45,385 bases of DNA from Roseomonas sp. (GTDB taxonomy: Bacteria > Pseudomonadota > Alphaproteobacteria > Acetobacterales > Acetobacteraceae), in assembly GCA_020249265.1 (NCBI GenBank), contig JADCGA010000044.1, forward strand, positions 1 to 45,385. The letters run 5' to 3'. The notes under the pieces were generated by a model that worked only from the letters and a program-made list of their open reading frames with translations, searched no databases and had not been told where the DNA came from. A program made the translations under genes and the position numbers. This document shows positions 15,786 through 24,346 of this stretch, one piece after another. The stretch's first letter is position 1; every line of letters begins with the position of its first letter.

Positions 15786-16337
15786 TCAAGCCGCCACGCG
15801 CGCCACCAGATCGTAATCCACTTCAGGCGTATAGACCGAAGCCTCCTTCCCCAAGCGGGAGGAAAACAGCGTGAAATGCTCCACCTCCACCGGGGTCGCG
15901 CGGAACAGATTATACGCCTGAACAAAGGCCATCAGCTTTTCCGGCGTGGCGCGGTCCGTCCGCGCCAAAGTCACATGGGGCGAAAAGCGCTTGCGTTCCG
16001 GGGCCAAGCCCACGCGTTGCAACGCAGTTTCCACCTTGGTTTGCAAATGGGTCAGCGCGTCATTGCGTTCCGCACCCACCCAAAGGGATTGGATGCGCCC
16101 GGCTTTCTCGAAAGTGCCAACCCCGGCCAGTTGCAGTGTGAAGGGCCGCGCGCGGATCGCCATCAGCGCATCATCCACTTCCTGCGCGCGCCAGGGCTCA
16201 ATCTCACCAATGAAGCGCAAAGTAAGGTGGTAATTCTCAGGCGGCACCCAGCGCGCGCCGGGAATGCCGCCAACAAGGCCGGCGATTTCAGCGCGCAAAG
16301 CGGCGGGCAGGGCAAGGGCGACGAAAAGGCGCAACAT
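15786..16337 (-). CDS. thpR: RNA 2',3'-cyclic phosphodiesterase (ThpR/LigT family)
   Basis: A 183-residue protein of the 2H phosphoesterase family, with both HxTx motifs present: HLTLRFIGE and HVTLARTDR. These His/Thr pairs hydrolyse 2',3'-cyclic phosphates on RNA ends. The N-terminal MLRLFVALALP is the usual start of the family, so ATG 16337, preceded by GAGGAGGG, is preferred over a TTG six codons upstream. It is followed on the same strand by nothing clearly related; the esterase gene lies 30 bp upstream and may be co-transcribed. Confidence 0.9.
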   Translation of the reverse strand: MLRLFVALALPAALRAEIAGLVGGIPGARWVPPENYHLTLRFIGEIEPWRAQEVDDALMAIRARPFTLQLAGVGTFEKAGRIQSLWVGAERNDALTHLQTKVETALQRVGLAPERKRFSPHVTLARTDRATPEKLMAFVQAYNLFRATPVEVEHFTLFSSRLGKEASVYTPEVDYDLVARVAA

Positions 16338-16367
16338 GGCAGCGGCCCTCCTCAACGATCTGGCGCA

Positions 16368-17036
16368 TTAAGGGGCGGCAAGCTTCCCCAAAAGCGATTC
16401 GACATAAGGTAGCATGCGACGAACCAGCTCCTCCACGCCAGCGACATTTGGATGAATGCCGTCCGGCTGGTTTAGCGAAAGGTCGCCCGCCACCCCATCC
16501 AGCAGGAAGGGGTAGAAGACCACCCCCGGCCTTTCGCGGGCCAAGTCACTGAAACTCGCTGCAAATTCCCGCCCATACTCGGCGCCGAGATTGGGCGGCG
16601 CCAGCATCCCGGTCAGCATGGTGGGCAGGCGTTTCGCGGCCAAAGCGTCCAAAATCGCGGCCAGATTGGCCCGGCTTGATCGTGGTTCCAGCGCGCGCAG
16701 CCCATCATTCCCGCCAAGTGCCACAATCACCGCATGGGGATTATCGGCCAAGGCCCAATCGAGCCGGGCGCGCCCGCCCGCTGTAGTATCGCCGGAAACC
16801 CCGGCATCAATCACGCGCACGGCCCGGCCCCGGGCGCGCAAGGCCGCTTCCAGCCTGGCCGGCAGAGCATCCCCGCGCGCCAGCCCATACCCGGCGGTGA
16901 TGGAATCCCCCAGCATCATCAGCCGGATTTCTGCGGCCTGGGCCGGAATTACCCCCAAGACCAGCAACGCCAGCGATTGGCGCCCGAGCCATCTGCGACC
17001 ATATGCGCGGGCAGGATAGGAGTTTTGCGAGACCAT
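16368..17036 (-). CDS. tesA: Arylesterase / lysophospholipase L1-like SGNH hydrolase (TesA family)
   Basis: A 222-residue exported SGNH hydrolase. Blocks I-V are visible: MLGDSITAGYGL (nucleophile Ser45), GVSGDTTAGG, GGNDGLR and DGIHPN. Residues 12-35 form a signal peptide ending PAQAA. The start codon overlaps the ABC transporter start on the other strand (CATG palindrome). E. coli has the same divergent tesA/ybbA-ybbP arrangement, suggesting a conserved functional link, perhaps export or quality control of lipids or small molecules in the periplasm. Confidence 0.9.
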   Translation of the reverse strand: MVSQNSYPARAYGRRWLGRQSLALLVLGVIPAQAAEIRLMMLGDSITAGYGLARGDALPARLEAALRARGRAVRVIDAGVSGDTTAGGRARLDWALADNPHAVIVALGGNDGLRALEPRSSRANLAAILDALAAKRLPTMLTGMLAPPNLGAEYGREFAASFSDLARERPGVVFYPFLLDGVAGDLSLNQPDGIHPNVAGVEELVRRMLPYVESLLGKLAAP

Positions 17037-17763
17037 GGATGCCCTTCACATGACTGAACGGACCAGCGCCGGGGTCACCAAACCCCTGATCGAAGCGAGC
17101 CGCCTTGTCTTCAAGGTGAGGGCGGGGGAGGGCGAGATCAACATCCTCCGCGGCCTTGATCTGCAAGTCGCGGCTGGGGAAGCGGTGGGGATCGTTGGCC
17201 CTTCGGGTTCGGGCAAAACCAGCCTGCTCATGCTGCTGGCCGGGTTGGAACGCCCGACATCGGGGACGCTATTGATTGATGGCGCGGATATCGGCGCGAT
17301 GGAGGAAGACGCGCTGGCACGGTTCCGCCGCGAAAGGCTGGGCATTGTCTTCCAGGCCTTTCATTTGATCCCGACCATGACAGCGCTGGAAAACGTCGCC
17401 GTGCCTTTGGAATTTGCCGGCGTGCGCGACGCCTTTGACCGCGCGGCGGAAGCCTTGCGCTCCGTTGGGCTTGGGCATCGCCTGGGCCATTACCCGGCGC
17501 AGCTTTCGGGCGGCGAACAGCAGCGCGTCGCGCTGGCGCGGGCTTTTGTTGCGGAACCGCGCCTGCTGCTGGCGGATGAACCCACCGGGAACCTTGATCG
17601 CGCCAAGGGCGAGGAAGTCATGGCGCTGTTGTTTGACCTCCGCGCGCGGCTGGGCACCACGCTATTGCTGATCACGCATGACCCGGCGCTGGCGGCGCGC
17701 TGCCCGCGGCAATTGCGCATTGAAGATGGGCTGATTGTGGCGGATCAAAGGGTGGCGACATGA
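17035..17763 (+). CDS. ybbA: ABC transporter ATP-binding protein, YbbA/LolD type
   Basis: A 242-residue ATPase with Walker A GPSGSGKTS (residues 55-63), signature LSGGEQQR (157-164) and Walker B LLLADEPTG. It belongs to the MacB/LolD-like class that powers FtsX-type permeases. AGGAG lies 12 nt before the ATG at 17035, a long spacing; an ATG at 17050 is an alternative that would free the overlap with the divergent esterase. It overlaps the permease by 4 nt (ATGA), so the two are translated together. Confidence 0.9.
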   Translation: MDALHMTERTSAGVTKPLIEASRLVFKVRAGEGEINILRGLDLQVAAGEAVGIVGPSGSGKTSLLMLLAGLERPTSGTLLIDGADIGAMEEDALARFRRERLGIVFQAFHLIPTMTALENVAVPLEFAGVRDAFDRAAEALRSVGLGHRLGHYPAQLSGGEQQRVALARAFVAEPRLLLADEPTGNLDRAKGEEVMALLFDLRARLGTTLLLITHDPALAARCPRQLRIEDGLIVADQRVAT

Positions 17764-20258
17764 GCAACCTGTCACTCGCTTTTCGGATCGCGCGGCGCGA
17801 ATTGCGCGGCGGCTTGCAGGGCTTGCGCATTGTGCTGGCGTGTCTTGCGCTTGGCGTCGCGGCCATCACCGCTGTCGGCACCTTGCGCGCCGGTGTGGAT
17901 GCTGGGCTTGCCGCGGATGGGGCGCGCATTCTGGGCGGTGATGTTGAAATCGCCTCTCCCTATCGGCCCTTGACCGAAGCGCCCCGTGCCTGGCTGGCGG
18001 CACGCGGCGCGCGGGTTTCGGAGGTGGTGACGCTGCGCGCCATGGCAGTGGCGGAATCCGGCCAGCGCATGCTGGTGGAAGTGAAGGCGGTTGATGGCGC
18101 TTATCCGCTTTTTGGCGCGCTTGAGGTGCAGCCGCCGGTGGCGCTTGGTGCGGGTGATATCCTGCTTGATCCTTTCATTGCCGAAAGGCTTGGTATTGCA
18201 CCCGGCGCGGTGCTGCGCGTGGGTGAGGCCCGCCTGACCTTTCGCGCCATCATCACCCAGGAACCGGATAAGGTCGCGAGCCCTTCATTACTCGGCCCGC
18301 GCGCCATGATTGCTCTTGCGTCCTTGGGCGCAACGCAATTGATCCAGCCGGGCAGTCTCGTCACCTATGAATACCGGCTTGCACTGCCGCCGGGCGTGGA
18401 TCGTCAACGTTTCATTGCCGATTTGCGCAGGGATTTTCCGGAAAGCGGCTGGCGGATCAGAAGTTCTGATGTTGCCGCCCCCGGCGTCAATCGCTTCCTG
18501 GATCGTGCGGCGTTTTTCCTGACGCTGGCAAGCCTGACGGCGCTGTTGGTGGGCGGGATTGGCATTGCCACCGGCGTATCGGCCTGGCTGGAACAACGCG
18601 CGCGCACCATCGCGACGCTGCGCTGCCTTGGCGCGCCGCCATCGCTGATTTTCCTGACCTATCTGGTGCAGGTGATGGCGCTTGCGCTGCTGGGTATTGC
18701 GCTGGGTTTGGTGATTGGCTTTGGGCTGACCTGGGCTGGCGCGGCGGCTTTGGCTTCCATTCTGCCGGTGGCGCCGCGCATCCTGCCCTATCCCGTGCCG
18801 CTTTTATTGGCGGCGGCTTATGGGCTGCTGACAGCGCTGGCCTTCACGCTTTGGCCGCTTGGCCGCGCGGGTAGCATTCCGGGCGCGGCGCTGTTTCGCG
18901 ATGTGGTGGCGCCGAGTGTGGGCAGGCCAGGGCTTGGTATTTTGGCAGCGATTCTGGCGGCGGTAGCAGCACTTTCCGCGCTGGTGATCGGCACGGCGGA
19001 GAATCCGCGCTTTGCGGCCATGTTCATCGTGGCGGTGATTGGCACGCTTTTGCTGTTCCGCCTTGGGGCGGCGGCGCTGATGGCACTCGCGCGGCGCCTG
19101 CCGCATGCGCGCCGCCCGGCTTTACGCCTGGGGCTGGCCAATCTGCATCGGCCCGGCGCGCCAACACCCTTGATGTTGGTCTCACTTGGTGTGGGGCTCA
19201 CGGTGCTTTCCGCCATTGCGCTGATTGAAGGCAATCTACGCCGGCAATTGGCCAATGAAATGCCGGCTGCCGCACCGAATTTTTTCTTCATCGATATCCA
19301 GTCTGATCAGATAGGGGCGTTTGAGGCGCTGGCCCGCGCGCAACCGGGTGTAACCGAAATCCAGAGCGTGCCTAATCTGCGCGCGCGTATTGTCGCGGTG
19401 AATGGCGTGCCGGCGGAGCAAGTGAACGCAACGCCCGAGACCGCCTGGGCCTTGCGCGGTGATCGCGGCCTGACCTATTCCGCGACCCCGCCTGAGGGTG
19501 CGCGGCTCTCTGCCGGGGAATGGTGGCCGGCGGATTATGCCGGCTCGCCCTTGGTTTCCTTCGATGCGCAACTCGCGCGCGGATGGGGGGTTGGTGTTGG
19601 TGATACCATCACCGTGAATGTGCTGGGCCGCGACATCACGCTGAAAATCGCGAGCCTGCGAGAGATCGCCTGGCGCGGGCTTGGCATCAATTATGTGCTG
19701 GTGGCGTCACCGGGTTTGCTCTCGGCCGCGCCGCATACGCATATCGCGACCATGCGCAATGATATCGCGCAGGAAGCGGCGTTGCTGCGCTTGCTGACGG
19801 ATCGCTTCCCCAATGTTTCGGGCATTCGGGTACGCGATGCCTTGGATCAGGTGGTGGGGTTGTTGGAGAAGATCGGCTTCGCGCTTTCCGCCGTGGCCGG
19901 CATTACCTTGCTGGCGGGCTTGCTGGTGCTGGCGGGCGCGGTGGCGGCAGGGCAAAGGCGGCGTATTCGGGATGCGGTGGTGCTGAAGACCATCGGCGCC
20001 ACGCGTGCGCAAATTCGCGCGAGTTTCCTGGTGGAATTCGGCCTGCTTGGCCTGACGGCAGGGTTGCTGGCGGCGGCAGCGGGCACGGCGGCTTCCTGGG
20101 GCGTGGTGCGCTTTGTGATGCGCGCCGATTGGGTGTTCTTGCCGGGCACTTTGGCGCTGACGGTATTGGCCTGCATGGCCATCACCCTTGGTTTTGGATA
20201 TGCCGGCACGGCCTTTGCGCTGCGTGCCAAGGCGGCTCCTTTGCTGCGCAATGAATAG
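17760..20258 (+). CDS. ybbP: ABC transporter permease, FtsX/YbbP family
   Basis: An 832-residue permease. A TM helix near residues 20-40 is followed by a large periplasmic domain, then clusters of TM helices (about 260-410, 425-450, 485-500) with another periplasmic region and a final three-helix FtsX core near the C-terminus (LSAVAGITLLAGLLVLAGAV; GLLAAAAGTAASWGVVRFVM). Two FtsX-like halves within one chain are the YbbP layout. With the upstream ATPase it forms a transporter whose substrate is unknown; the nearby TesA-like esterase hints at lipids or esters. Confidence 0.88.
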   Translation: MSNLSLAFRIARRELRGGLQGLRIVLACLALGVAAITAVGTLRAGVDAGLAADGARILGGDVEIASPYRPLTEAPRAWLAARGARVSEVVTLRAMAVAESGQRMLVEVKAVDGAYPLFGALEVQPPVALGAGDILLDPFIAERLGIAPGAVLRVGEARLTFRAIITQEPDKVASPSLLGPRAMIALASLGATQLIQPGSLVTYEYRLALPPGVDRQRFIADLRRDFPESGWRIRSSDVAAPGVNRFLDRAAFFLTLASLTALLVGGIGIATGVSAWLEQRARTIATLRCLGAPPSLIFLTYLVQVMALALLGIALGLVIGFGLTWAGAAALASILPVAPRILPYPVPLLLAAAYGLLTALAFTLWPLGRAGSIPGAALFRDVVAPSVGRPGLGILAAILAAVAALSALVIGTAENPRFAAMFIVAVIGTLLLFRLGAAALMALARRLPHARRPALRLGLANLHRPGAPTPLMLVSLGVGLTVLSAIALIEGNLRRQLANEMPAAAPNFFFIDIQSDQIGAFEALARAQPGVTEIQSVPNLRARIVAVNGVPAEQVNATPETAWALRGDRGLTYSATPPEGARLSAGEWWPADYAGSPLVSFDAQLARGWGVGVGDTITVNVLGRDITLKIASLREIAWRGLGINYVLVASPGLLSAAPHTHIATMRNDIAQEAALLRLLTDRFPNVSGIRVRDALDQVVGLLEKIGFALSAVAGITLLAGLLVLAGAVAAGQRRRIRDAVVLKTIGATRAQIRASFLVEFGLLGLTAGLLAAAAGTAASWGVVRFVMRADWVFLPGTLALTVLACMAITLGFGYAGTAFALRAKAAPLLRNE

Positions 20259-20268
20259 GAAGCCGGAT

Positions 20269-20778
20269 ATGGCCGAGGATGAAAAACTTTCCGCGCTTGA
20301 TGCCACCCTGCTGCGCCGTGCCTTTGCCCTGGCCGGCGAGGCGCGCGCGCGGGGTGATCGCCCCTTTGCCGCGGTGATTGCGGATGAAAAGGGAGAGGTG
20401 CTGGCCGAGGCCGGTTCTACCCAAGGCAAGGGCGGCGGCGGGACGCTGGCGCATTCGGAAATGAACGCGCTGCATGCCGTACTGCGCGCTGGCCTGCCGC
20501 GCGACGTGCTGCGCAATGCCACGATTTATTCCTCGGGCGAGCCCTGCGCCATGTGCTCGGCGGCGATTTTCTACACCGGCATTGGCCGCGCGGTTTACGG
20601 GCTTTCCGCCGGCGCCATTTTGCATTTGCGCAATGCGCAGCGCCATACGGCAGGGCTTTCGCTTTCCTGCCGGGCGGTTCTGGACAGCGCGGCTGAAAAG
20701 GTGGCGGTGGTCGGGCCGTGTCTGGAAGAAGAAGGTGCCAAGCCGCATCAAGGCTATTGGCAGGAAGGCGCTGCCTGA
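20269..20778 (+). CDS. Nucleoside/guanine deaminase (CDA fold)
   Basis: A 169-residue zinc deaminase. Zinc ligands and acid are visible as HSE (His62, Glu64) and PCAMC (Cys93, Cys96). The ATG at 20269 has AGGAAG upstream and lies 10 bp after the permease stop; an ATG at 20251 overlaps that stop and is less likely. The body (residues 15-150) resembles guanine/cytosine deaminases of the tRNA-adenosine-deaminase-like family. Exact substrate cannot be read. TadA is an alternative, but the long C-terminal part and loops fit small-base deaminases better. Confidence 0.85.
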   Translation: MAEDEKLSALDATLLRRAFALAGEARARGDRPFAAVIADEKGEVLAEAGSTQGKGGGGTLAHSEMNALHAVLRAGLPRDVLRNATIYSSGEPCAMCSAAIFYTGIGRAVYGLSAGAILHLRNAQRHTAGLSLSCRAVLDSAAEKVAVVGPCLEEEGAKPHQGYWQEGAA

Positions 20779-20865
20779 AAGCAGTAGCCCGCCGAGCGCC
20801 TTTGGTTTATTGAGGCATCGTTAAAACTCGGCCATTGAAAATTGGCCCAGAGGAAGGAAAGCCAA

Positions 20866-21456
20866 ATGATGTTCACAAGCCTCGCGACGCGCCTTCGCCA
20901 AGGCGCCATTCTTGCCCTGCCGCTTTTGGCGCTGATCGGCTGCGCCACGCCGGAGCCCGAACCGCCGGTCGTGGTCTCCACAACTCGCGAAATGGTGGCG
21001 GCGGTGGATCGGGTGGATGCCCGCAATAGGACCATTGTGGTCCGCGGCCCGGATAACAAGCCGCAAACCCTGCAGCTTGGCCCGGAAGTCCGCAATTTCG
21101 ATCAAATCCGCCGTGGCGACCGCGTGCGGCTGCATTATGAGGAAGCCGTCGCCGTCCGCATGGCCCCCCGCGGCAGCCGGATGGAACCTGAAACCATGGT
21201 TGGCGCCGCCCGCGCTGAGCCTGGTGCCCGCCCCGCCGCTGGCGTCGCCGCCGCAACCCGCGCCCAGGTGCGCATTACCGCCGTGGATACCGCCAACAAC
21301 ACCGTAAGTTTTGTTGGCCCGTCCCGCGTGGAGCGCACGGTGGCTGTCCGCGCCCCTGAACTGCGCGAATTTCTGAAGACCCTAAGCGTTGGTGACCGCG
21401 TGGATGTCGCCATTGCCGAAGCTGTCGCCATCCGCGTGGAGCGGCCAGAGCGTTGA
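20866..21456 (+). CDS. Putative lipoprotein with tandemly duplicated domain
   Basis: A 196-residue protein with a signal peptide and lipobox (LLALIGCATP), so probably lipid-anchored. I know no named family for it. Two similar halves are visible: VDARNRTIVVRGPDNKP then GDRVRLHYEEAVAVRM, and VDTANNTVSFVGPSRVE then GDRVDVAIAEAVAIRV, separated by an Ala/Pro-rich linker. Each looks like a small beta-barrel. AGGAAGGAAA precedes ATG 20866. It lies between a deaminase and a BI-1 membrane protein, with a hairpin directly after it, and may be its own transcription unit. Confidence 0.75.
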   Translation: MMFTSLATRLRQGAILALPLLALIGCATPEPEPPVVVSTTREMVAAVDRVDARNRTIVVRGPDNKPQTLQLGPEVRNFDQIRRGDRVRLHYEEAVAVRMAPRGSRMEPETMVGAARAEPGARPAAGVAAATRAQVRITAVDTANNTVSFVGPSRVERTVAVRAPELREFLKTLSVGDRVDVAIAEAVAIRVERPER

Positions 21457-21464
21457 TCGGGCCA

Positions 21465-21495
21465 GGGCGCCCGCTGGTTTGACCGGTGGGCGCCC
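21465..21495 (+). terminator. Hairpin after the duplicated-domain lipoprotein
   Basis: GGGCGCCCGCTGG and CCGGTGGGCGCCC pair over 13 bp (two G-U pairs) with a 5-nt loop, nine bases after the stop codon. It is followed by CCCTATT rather than a T-run, so termination efficiency is uncertain. Confidence 0.5.
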
Positions 21496-21500
21496 CCCTA

Positions 21501-21530
21501 TTGATTTGGATTACGAAATCTCCATATCAT
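21501..21530 (+). promoter_or_regulatory. Probable promoter of the BI-1 gene
   Basis: TTGATT (21501-21506) and TATCAT (21525-21530) are separated by 18 bp, matching the consensus in four and five of six bases. It lies just after a hairpin ending the previous gene and 45 bp before the next ATG, in a locally A/T-rich patch. Confidence 0.5.
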
Positions 21531-21575
21531 CCACTCAAGGGGAATCATCCCCGCCATTTAGGAGTCTGTCTCGTC

Positions 21576-22358
21576 ATGGCCTCTGGTCCCGACATGCGTT
21601 ACACGACCGGCTGGGGTCGCCCCGTCGCAGCCGATGCCGCGGCGATTGATGCCGGGCTGCGGGCATATATGCTCCGCGTCTATAACTGGATGGCTTCCGG
21701 CCTGCTGGTCACCGGCATTGTTGCCTATGTGATCGGCAATTCGCCTGAGCTGCAACAGATGTTCTGGTCCGTGACCCGCGCTGCCAATGGCGCGCGCATC
21801 CTGGAGCCGACCATTCTGGGCTGGGCGGCGATGCTCTCACCGCTCGCCTTCATCCTGGTGCTATCTTTTGGCATCAATAAGCTCTCGCGCCCCGCGACGC
21901 AGGCGTTGTTCTGGGTTTTCGCCGCCTGTATGGGTGCCAGCCTTTCGAACATCTTCCTGCGCTACACCGGCCAGTCGATTGCCACCACCTTCTTCATCAC
22001 CGCGTCCATGTTCGCGGCGGTGAGCCTGTATGGCTACACCACCAAGGCGGATCTGACGCGCTTTGGCAGCTTCATGATCATGGGCCTGATCGGCATTATG
22101 ATTGCGGGTCTGGTCAATATCTTCCTGGCGTCTTCGGCGCTGGCCTTTGCGATCAGCGTGATTGGTGTGGTCGTGTTCGTTGGCCTCACGGCCTATGACA
22201 CGCAGCGCATCAAGGCGGATTACCTGCAATTCGCCTATGCGGAAGGCACGGATGAAGCCGGCAAGCGGAGCGTGATGGATGCGCTTGGCCTGTACCTGAA
22301 CTTCGTGAACCTGTTCCAGCTGCTGCTTTCCTTCATGGGTCAGCGCAACAACAATTGA
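21576..22358 (+). CDS. Bax inhibitor-1/YccA family membrane protein
   Basis: A 260-residue integral membrane protein with about seven TM helices after a 30-residue N-terminal tail. Family signatures include the conserved GLTAYDTQRIKADY loop and the closing LYLNFVNLFQLLLSFMG. Members are linked to membrane stress and protease modulation in bacteria and calcium leak in homologues. ATG 21576 is preceded by TTAGGAG 11 bases upstream; the longer open frame from 21486 lacks family-like sequence. It ends before a strong intrinsic terminator. Confidence 0.92.
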   Translation: MASGPDMRYTTGWGRPVAADAAAIDAGLRAYMLRVYNWMASGLLVTGIVAYVIGNSPELQQMFWSVTRAANGARILEPTILGWAAMLSPLAFILVLSFGINKLSRPATQALFWVFAACMGASLSNIFLRYTGQSIATTFFITASMFAAVSLYGYTTKADLTRFGSFMIMGLIGIMIAGLVNIFLASSALAFAISVIGVVVFVGLTAYDTQRIKADYLQFAYAEGTDEAGKRSVMDALGLYLNFVNLFQLLLSFMGQRNNN

Positions 22359-22382
22359 TCGGGGCCTTCAGGTCTTGATCAG

Positions 22383-22413
22383 AAACCCCGAGGGGCGACC
22401 CTCGGGGTTTTTT
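22383..22413 (+). terminator. Strong intrinsic terminator after the BI-1 gene
   Basis: AAACCCCGAGGG (383-394 in the 22-kb line) pairs perfectly with CCCTCGGGGTTT around a GCGA loop, followed by a run of six T. It sits between convergent genes and has AAA on its left arm, so it may also stop minus-strand transcripts. Confidence 0.92.
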
Positions 22414-22421
22414 ATTGGGCT

Positions 22422-22802
22422 TTACAGCCCGGGATCTATCGGCACACGGAGCGCTTCCGCCAGACGGTTGGTTTCTGCCGCCATGCCAAGCACGGCCAGC
22501 AATTCGCCATGCATCGCGTCTGTCATCCCCTTGGCTTTGGCGGCCGCCGTATGGGATGCGGTGCAATAGGCGCAACCCGCCGTGGCTGAGGCCGCGAGAT
22601 ACAACATTTCCTTAGTGAGTGGGTCGAGCGCACCTGGCGCCATCACCTGCTTCAGGCTTTCCCAGGTGCGCTTCAGCGTTGGCGGGTGCACCGCCAGCGC
22701 CTTCCAGAAATTATTGACATCAGCCACACCGCGCGTCGCCTTGATGTCATCAAACACTGCGCGCACCTCGGGCGCAGCATCGGCATATTCAATCAGCGCC
22801 AT
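22422..22802 (-). CDS. AhpD/carboxymuconolactone decarboxylase-like peroxidase
   Basis: A 126-residue protein of the CMD/AhpD fold. The redox pair Cys77-x-x-Cys80 with His84 (CAYCTASH) and Glu65 form the AhpD-type active site, which reduces peroxides using an electron donor such as lipoyl protein. The start ATG at 22802 shares a base with the stop of the preceding YciI gene (TGATG), so translation is coupled. The frame stays open 24 codons upstream, inside that gene. Confidence 0.87.
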   Translation of the reverse strand: MALIEYADAAPEVRAVFDDIKATRGVADVNNFWKALAVHPPTLKRTWESLKQVMAPGALDPLTKEMLYLAASATAGCAYCTASHTAAAKAKGMTDAMHGELLAVLGMAAETNRLAEALRVPIDPGL

Positions 22803-23443
22803 CAGGCGCCCCCGGGCAGGGGCCGATAGGGAAGTGCGGCCAGGCGCGTGGCATGCAGCGTAATGTCCTGCCAAACGCGGCCCGTCACATAGGGGTCTTC
22901 GGCCATCCAGGCGCGGGCGGCTTCATCGCTTGCATGGCGCGTGACAGTGATGGAGCCGATCATGCGGCTTCCAGCCTCATCCAGAATGGCGCCACCAACC
23001 GCCAAAGTTCCATCCGCTGCCATGGGCTGCATGCGCGCGATATGGGCATCGCGCGCCGCTTGCCGGCGGGCGGGGGCCTCGGCATCCGTGCCATCATAGG
23101 CGATGGCAACCGTATGGGTGCGGGTGGACGTCACCGGATCGCCAGGTTTAGGCAGGCGTTGATAGGGTAGCGCGGCGATACGGAAGGGCAGGATGCGGAT
23201 ATCCCCCCAGACGCCTTCCACCGAAAAGGGTTCTTCCGAGAGATAGGCCTGAACGCCGGCCATATCCGGCACATCCAGGATCATGAGCGACCCGGAAGGC
23301 ACCCATTCGGCGGTGAAAAGCGGCGTGCCGAAGGGCATCCGCCCATCTTCCGCCCAACGGCTGATCACCGCCCTGTGGCGGTCCATCGCCGCGGCGCGGC
23401 GGGTTTTATCGGCACCATCGAAAGCAAGTATCGCGTAGCCCAT
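22802..23443 (-). CDS. Protein with two YciI-like domains
   Basis: A 213-residue protein with two tandem YciI/dimeric alpha-beta-barrel domains (about 1-105 and 108-213). Each has a His-containing helix (MDRHRAVISRWAEDGRMPFG; ARDAHIARMQPMAADGTLAV), a GSLMILDVPD- or GSITVTRHAS-like strand, and a VWGDIRILPFRIAALPYQRL / VWQDITLHATRLAALPYRPL ending. Single YciI domains normally dimerise; fusion of two gives an intramolecular dimer. ATG 23443 follows AAGGGGAA. Enzyme function of the family is mostly unknown. Coupled to an AhpD-like gene. Confidence 0.85.
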   Translation of the reverse strand: MGYAILAFDGADKTRRAAAMDRHRAVISRWAEDGRMPFGTPLFTAEWVPSGSLMILDVPDMAGVQAYLSEEPFSVEGVWGDIRILPFRIAALPYQRLPKPGDPVTSTRTHTVAIAYDGTDAEAPARRQAARDAHIARMQPMAADGTLAVGGAILDEAGSRMIGSITVTRHASDEAARAWMAEDPYVTGRVWQDITLHATRLAALPYRPLPGGA

Positions 23444-23507
23444 GGCATTTCCCCTTCGTGAGAAGGGCAGCATGCCATGGCGCCGCGCTTATTCCAGGGG
23501 GGCGGGA

Positions 23508-23551
23508 GCATTTTCAAGCCAAGTGGTAACGCTTGGCGACTCGGAAAATGC
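23508..23551. repeat. 44-bp palindromic repeat, copy 2
   Basis: Outer arms GCATTTTC and GAAAATGC enclose inner arms AAGCCAAGTG and a near-match CGCTTGGCGA. It has the same length and order as the copies at 34672, 45276 and 45334. It lies between the phaB terminator and the yciI start. Confidence 0.8.
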
Positions 23552-23566
23552 GACCAAATAGAAAAC

Positions 23567-23610
23567 CCAGAGCATGTCCGGTGAGCGGATGCGAAACGGA
23601 CATGCTCTGG
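23567..23610 (-). terminator. Intrinsic terminator of phaB
   Basis: CCAGAGCATGTCCG (23567-23580) and CGGACATGCTCTGG (23597-23610) form a perfect 14-bp stem with a 16-nt loop, 13 bp after the phaB stop on the minus strand. On that strand it is followed by GTTTTCTATTT, an adequate U-rich tail. Confidence 0.7.
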
Positions 23611-23623
23611 CCCCCCACCCGCA

Positions 23624-24346
23624 TCAATACATATGCTGGCCACCATTGATGGACAGCGTGGAACCGGTGACGAAATCTGCATCATCGGCGGTCAGGAAGA
23701 CCACGCCGCGGGCGATATCCTCGGCCTTGCCAAGCCGGCCACGCGGGATGCGGGCGATGATTTTTTCCAGAACATCGGGCGGCACGGCGCGCACCATTTC
23801 GGTATCAACATAACCGGGGGCGACCGCATTCACGGTAATGCCAAGCTTGGCACCTTCCTGCGCCAAGGCCTTCGTGAAGCCATGGATGCCAGACTTCGCG
23901 GCGGCGTAATTCACCTGGCCATATTGCCCGGCTTGGCCATTTATCGAACCGATATTCACGATGCGGCCGAACTTGCGCGCATTCATGCCTTCCCAAACCA
24001 GCTTGCAAAGATTGTAGCAGGCACCGAGGTTTGTATCTATCACCGCATCCCACATGTCGCGGTTCAGCTTGCGCATGGTGGCATCGCGCGTGATGCCGGC
24101 ATTATTCACCAGGATTTCAATCGGCCCCACTTCGGCTTCGATTTTCGCAATCGCCTCCGCGCATTGCGCGTAATCGGCGACATCGAATTTGTAGCAGGGA
24201 ATACCGGTGCGATCGGTAAACGCCTTCGCCGCCGCATCATTCCCGGCATAGGAAGCAACCACGGTCCGGCCCGCCGCTTGCAGCCCTTCGCTGATCGCAG
24301 CCCCAATGCCTCTTTGGCCACCGGTAACAAGTGCAACACGCGCCAT
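23624..24346 (-). CDS. phaB: Acetoacetyl-CoA reductase PhaB (SDR)
   Basis: A 240-residue short-chain dehydrogenase with TGGQRGIG nucleotide-binding turn, NNAG motif and a Ser-Tyr-Lys catalytic set (GSINGQAGQYGQVNY then AAAK). ITRDATMRKLN and the C-terminal FVTGSTLSINGGQHMY match PhaB, which reduces acetoacetyl-CoA to (R)-3-hydroxybutyryl-CoA with NADPH for polyhydroxybutyrate. AGGAGAGAG precedes the ATG. No phaA or phaC is adjacent, so the pathway partners lie elsewhere. FabG is the alternative. Confidence 0.9.
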   Translation of the reverse strand: MARVALVTGGQRGIGAAISEGLQAAGRTVVASYAGNDAAAKAFTDRTGIPCYKFDVADYAQCAEAIAKIEAEVGPIEILVNNAGITRDATMRKLNRDMWDAVIDTNLGACYNLCKLVWEGMNARKFGRIVNIGSINGQAGQYGQVNYAAAKSGIHGFTKALAQEGAKLGITVNAVAPGYVDTEMVRAVPPDVLEKIIARIPRGRLGKAEDIARGVVFLTADDADFVTGSTLSINGGQHMY

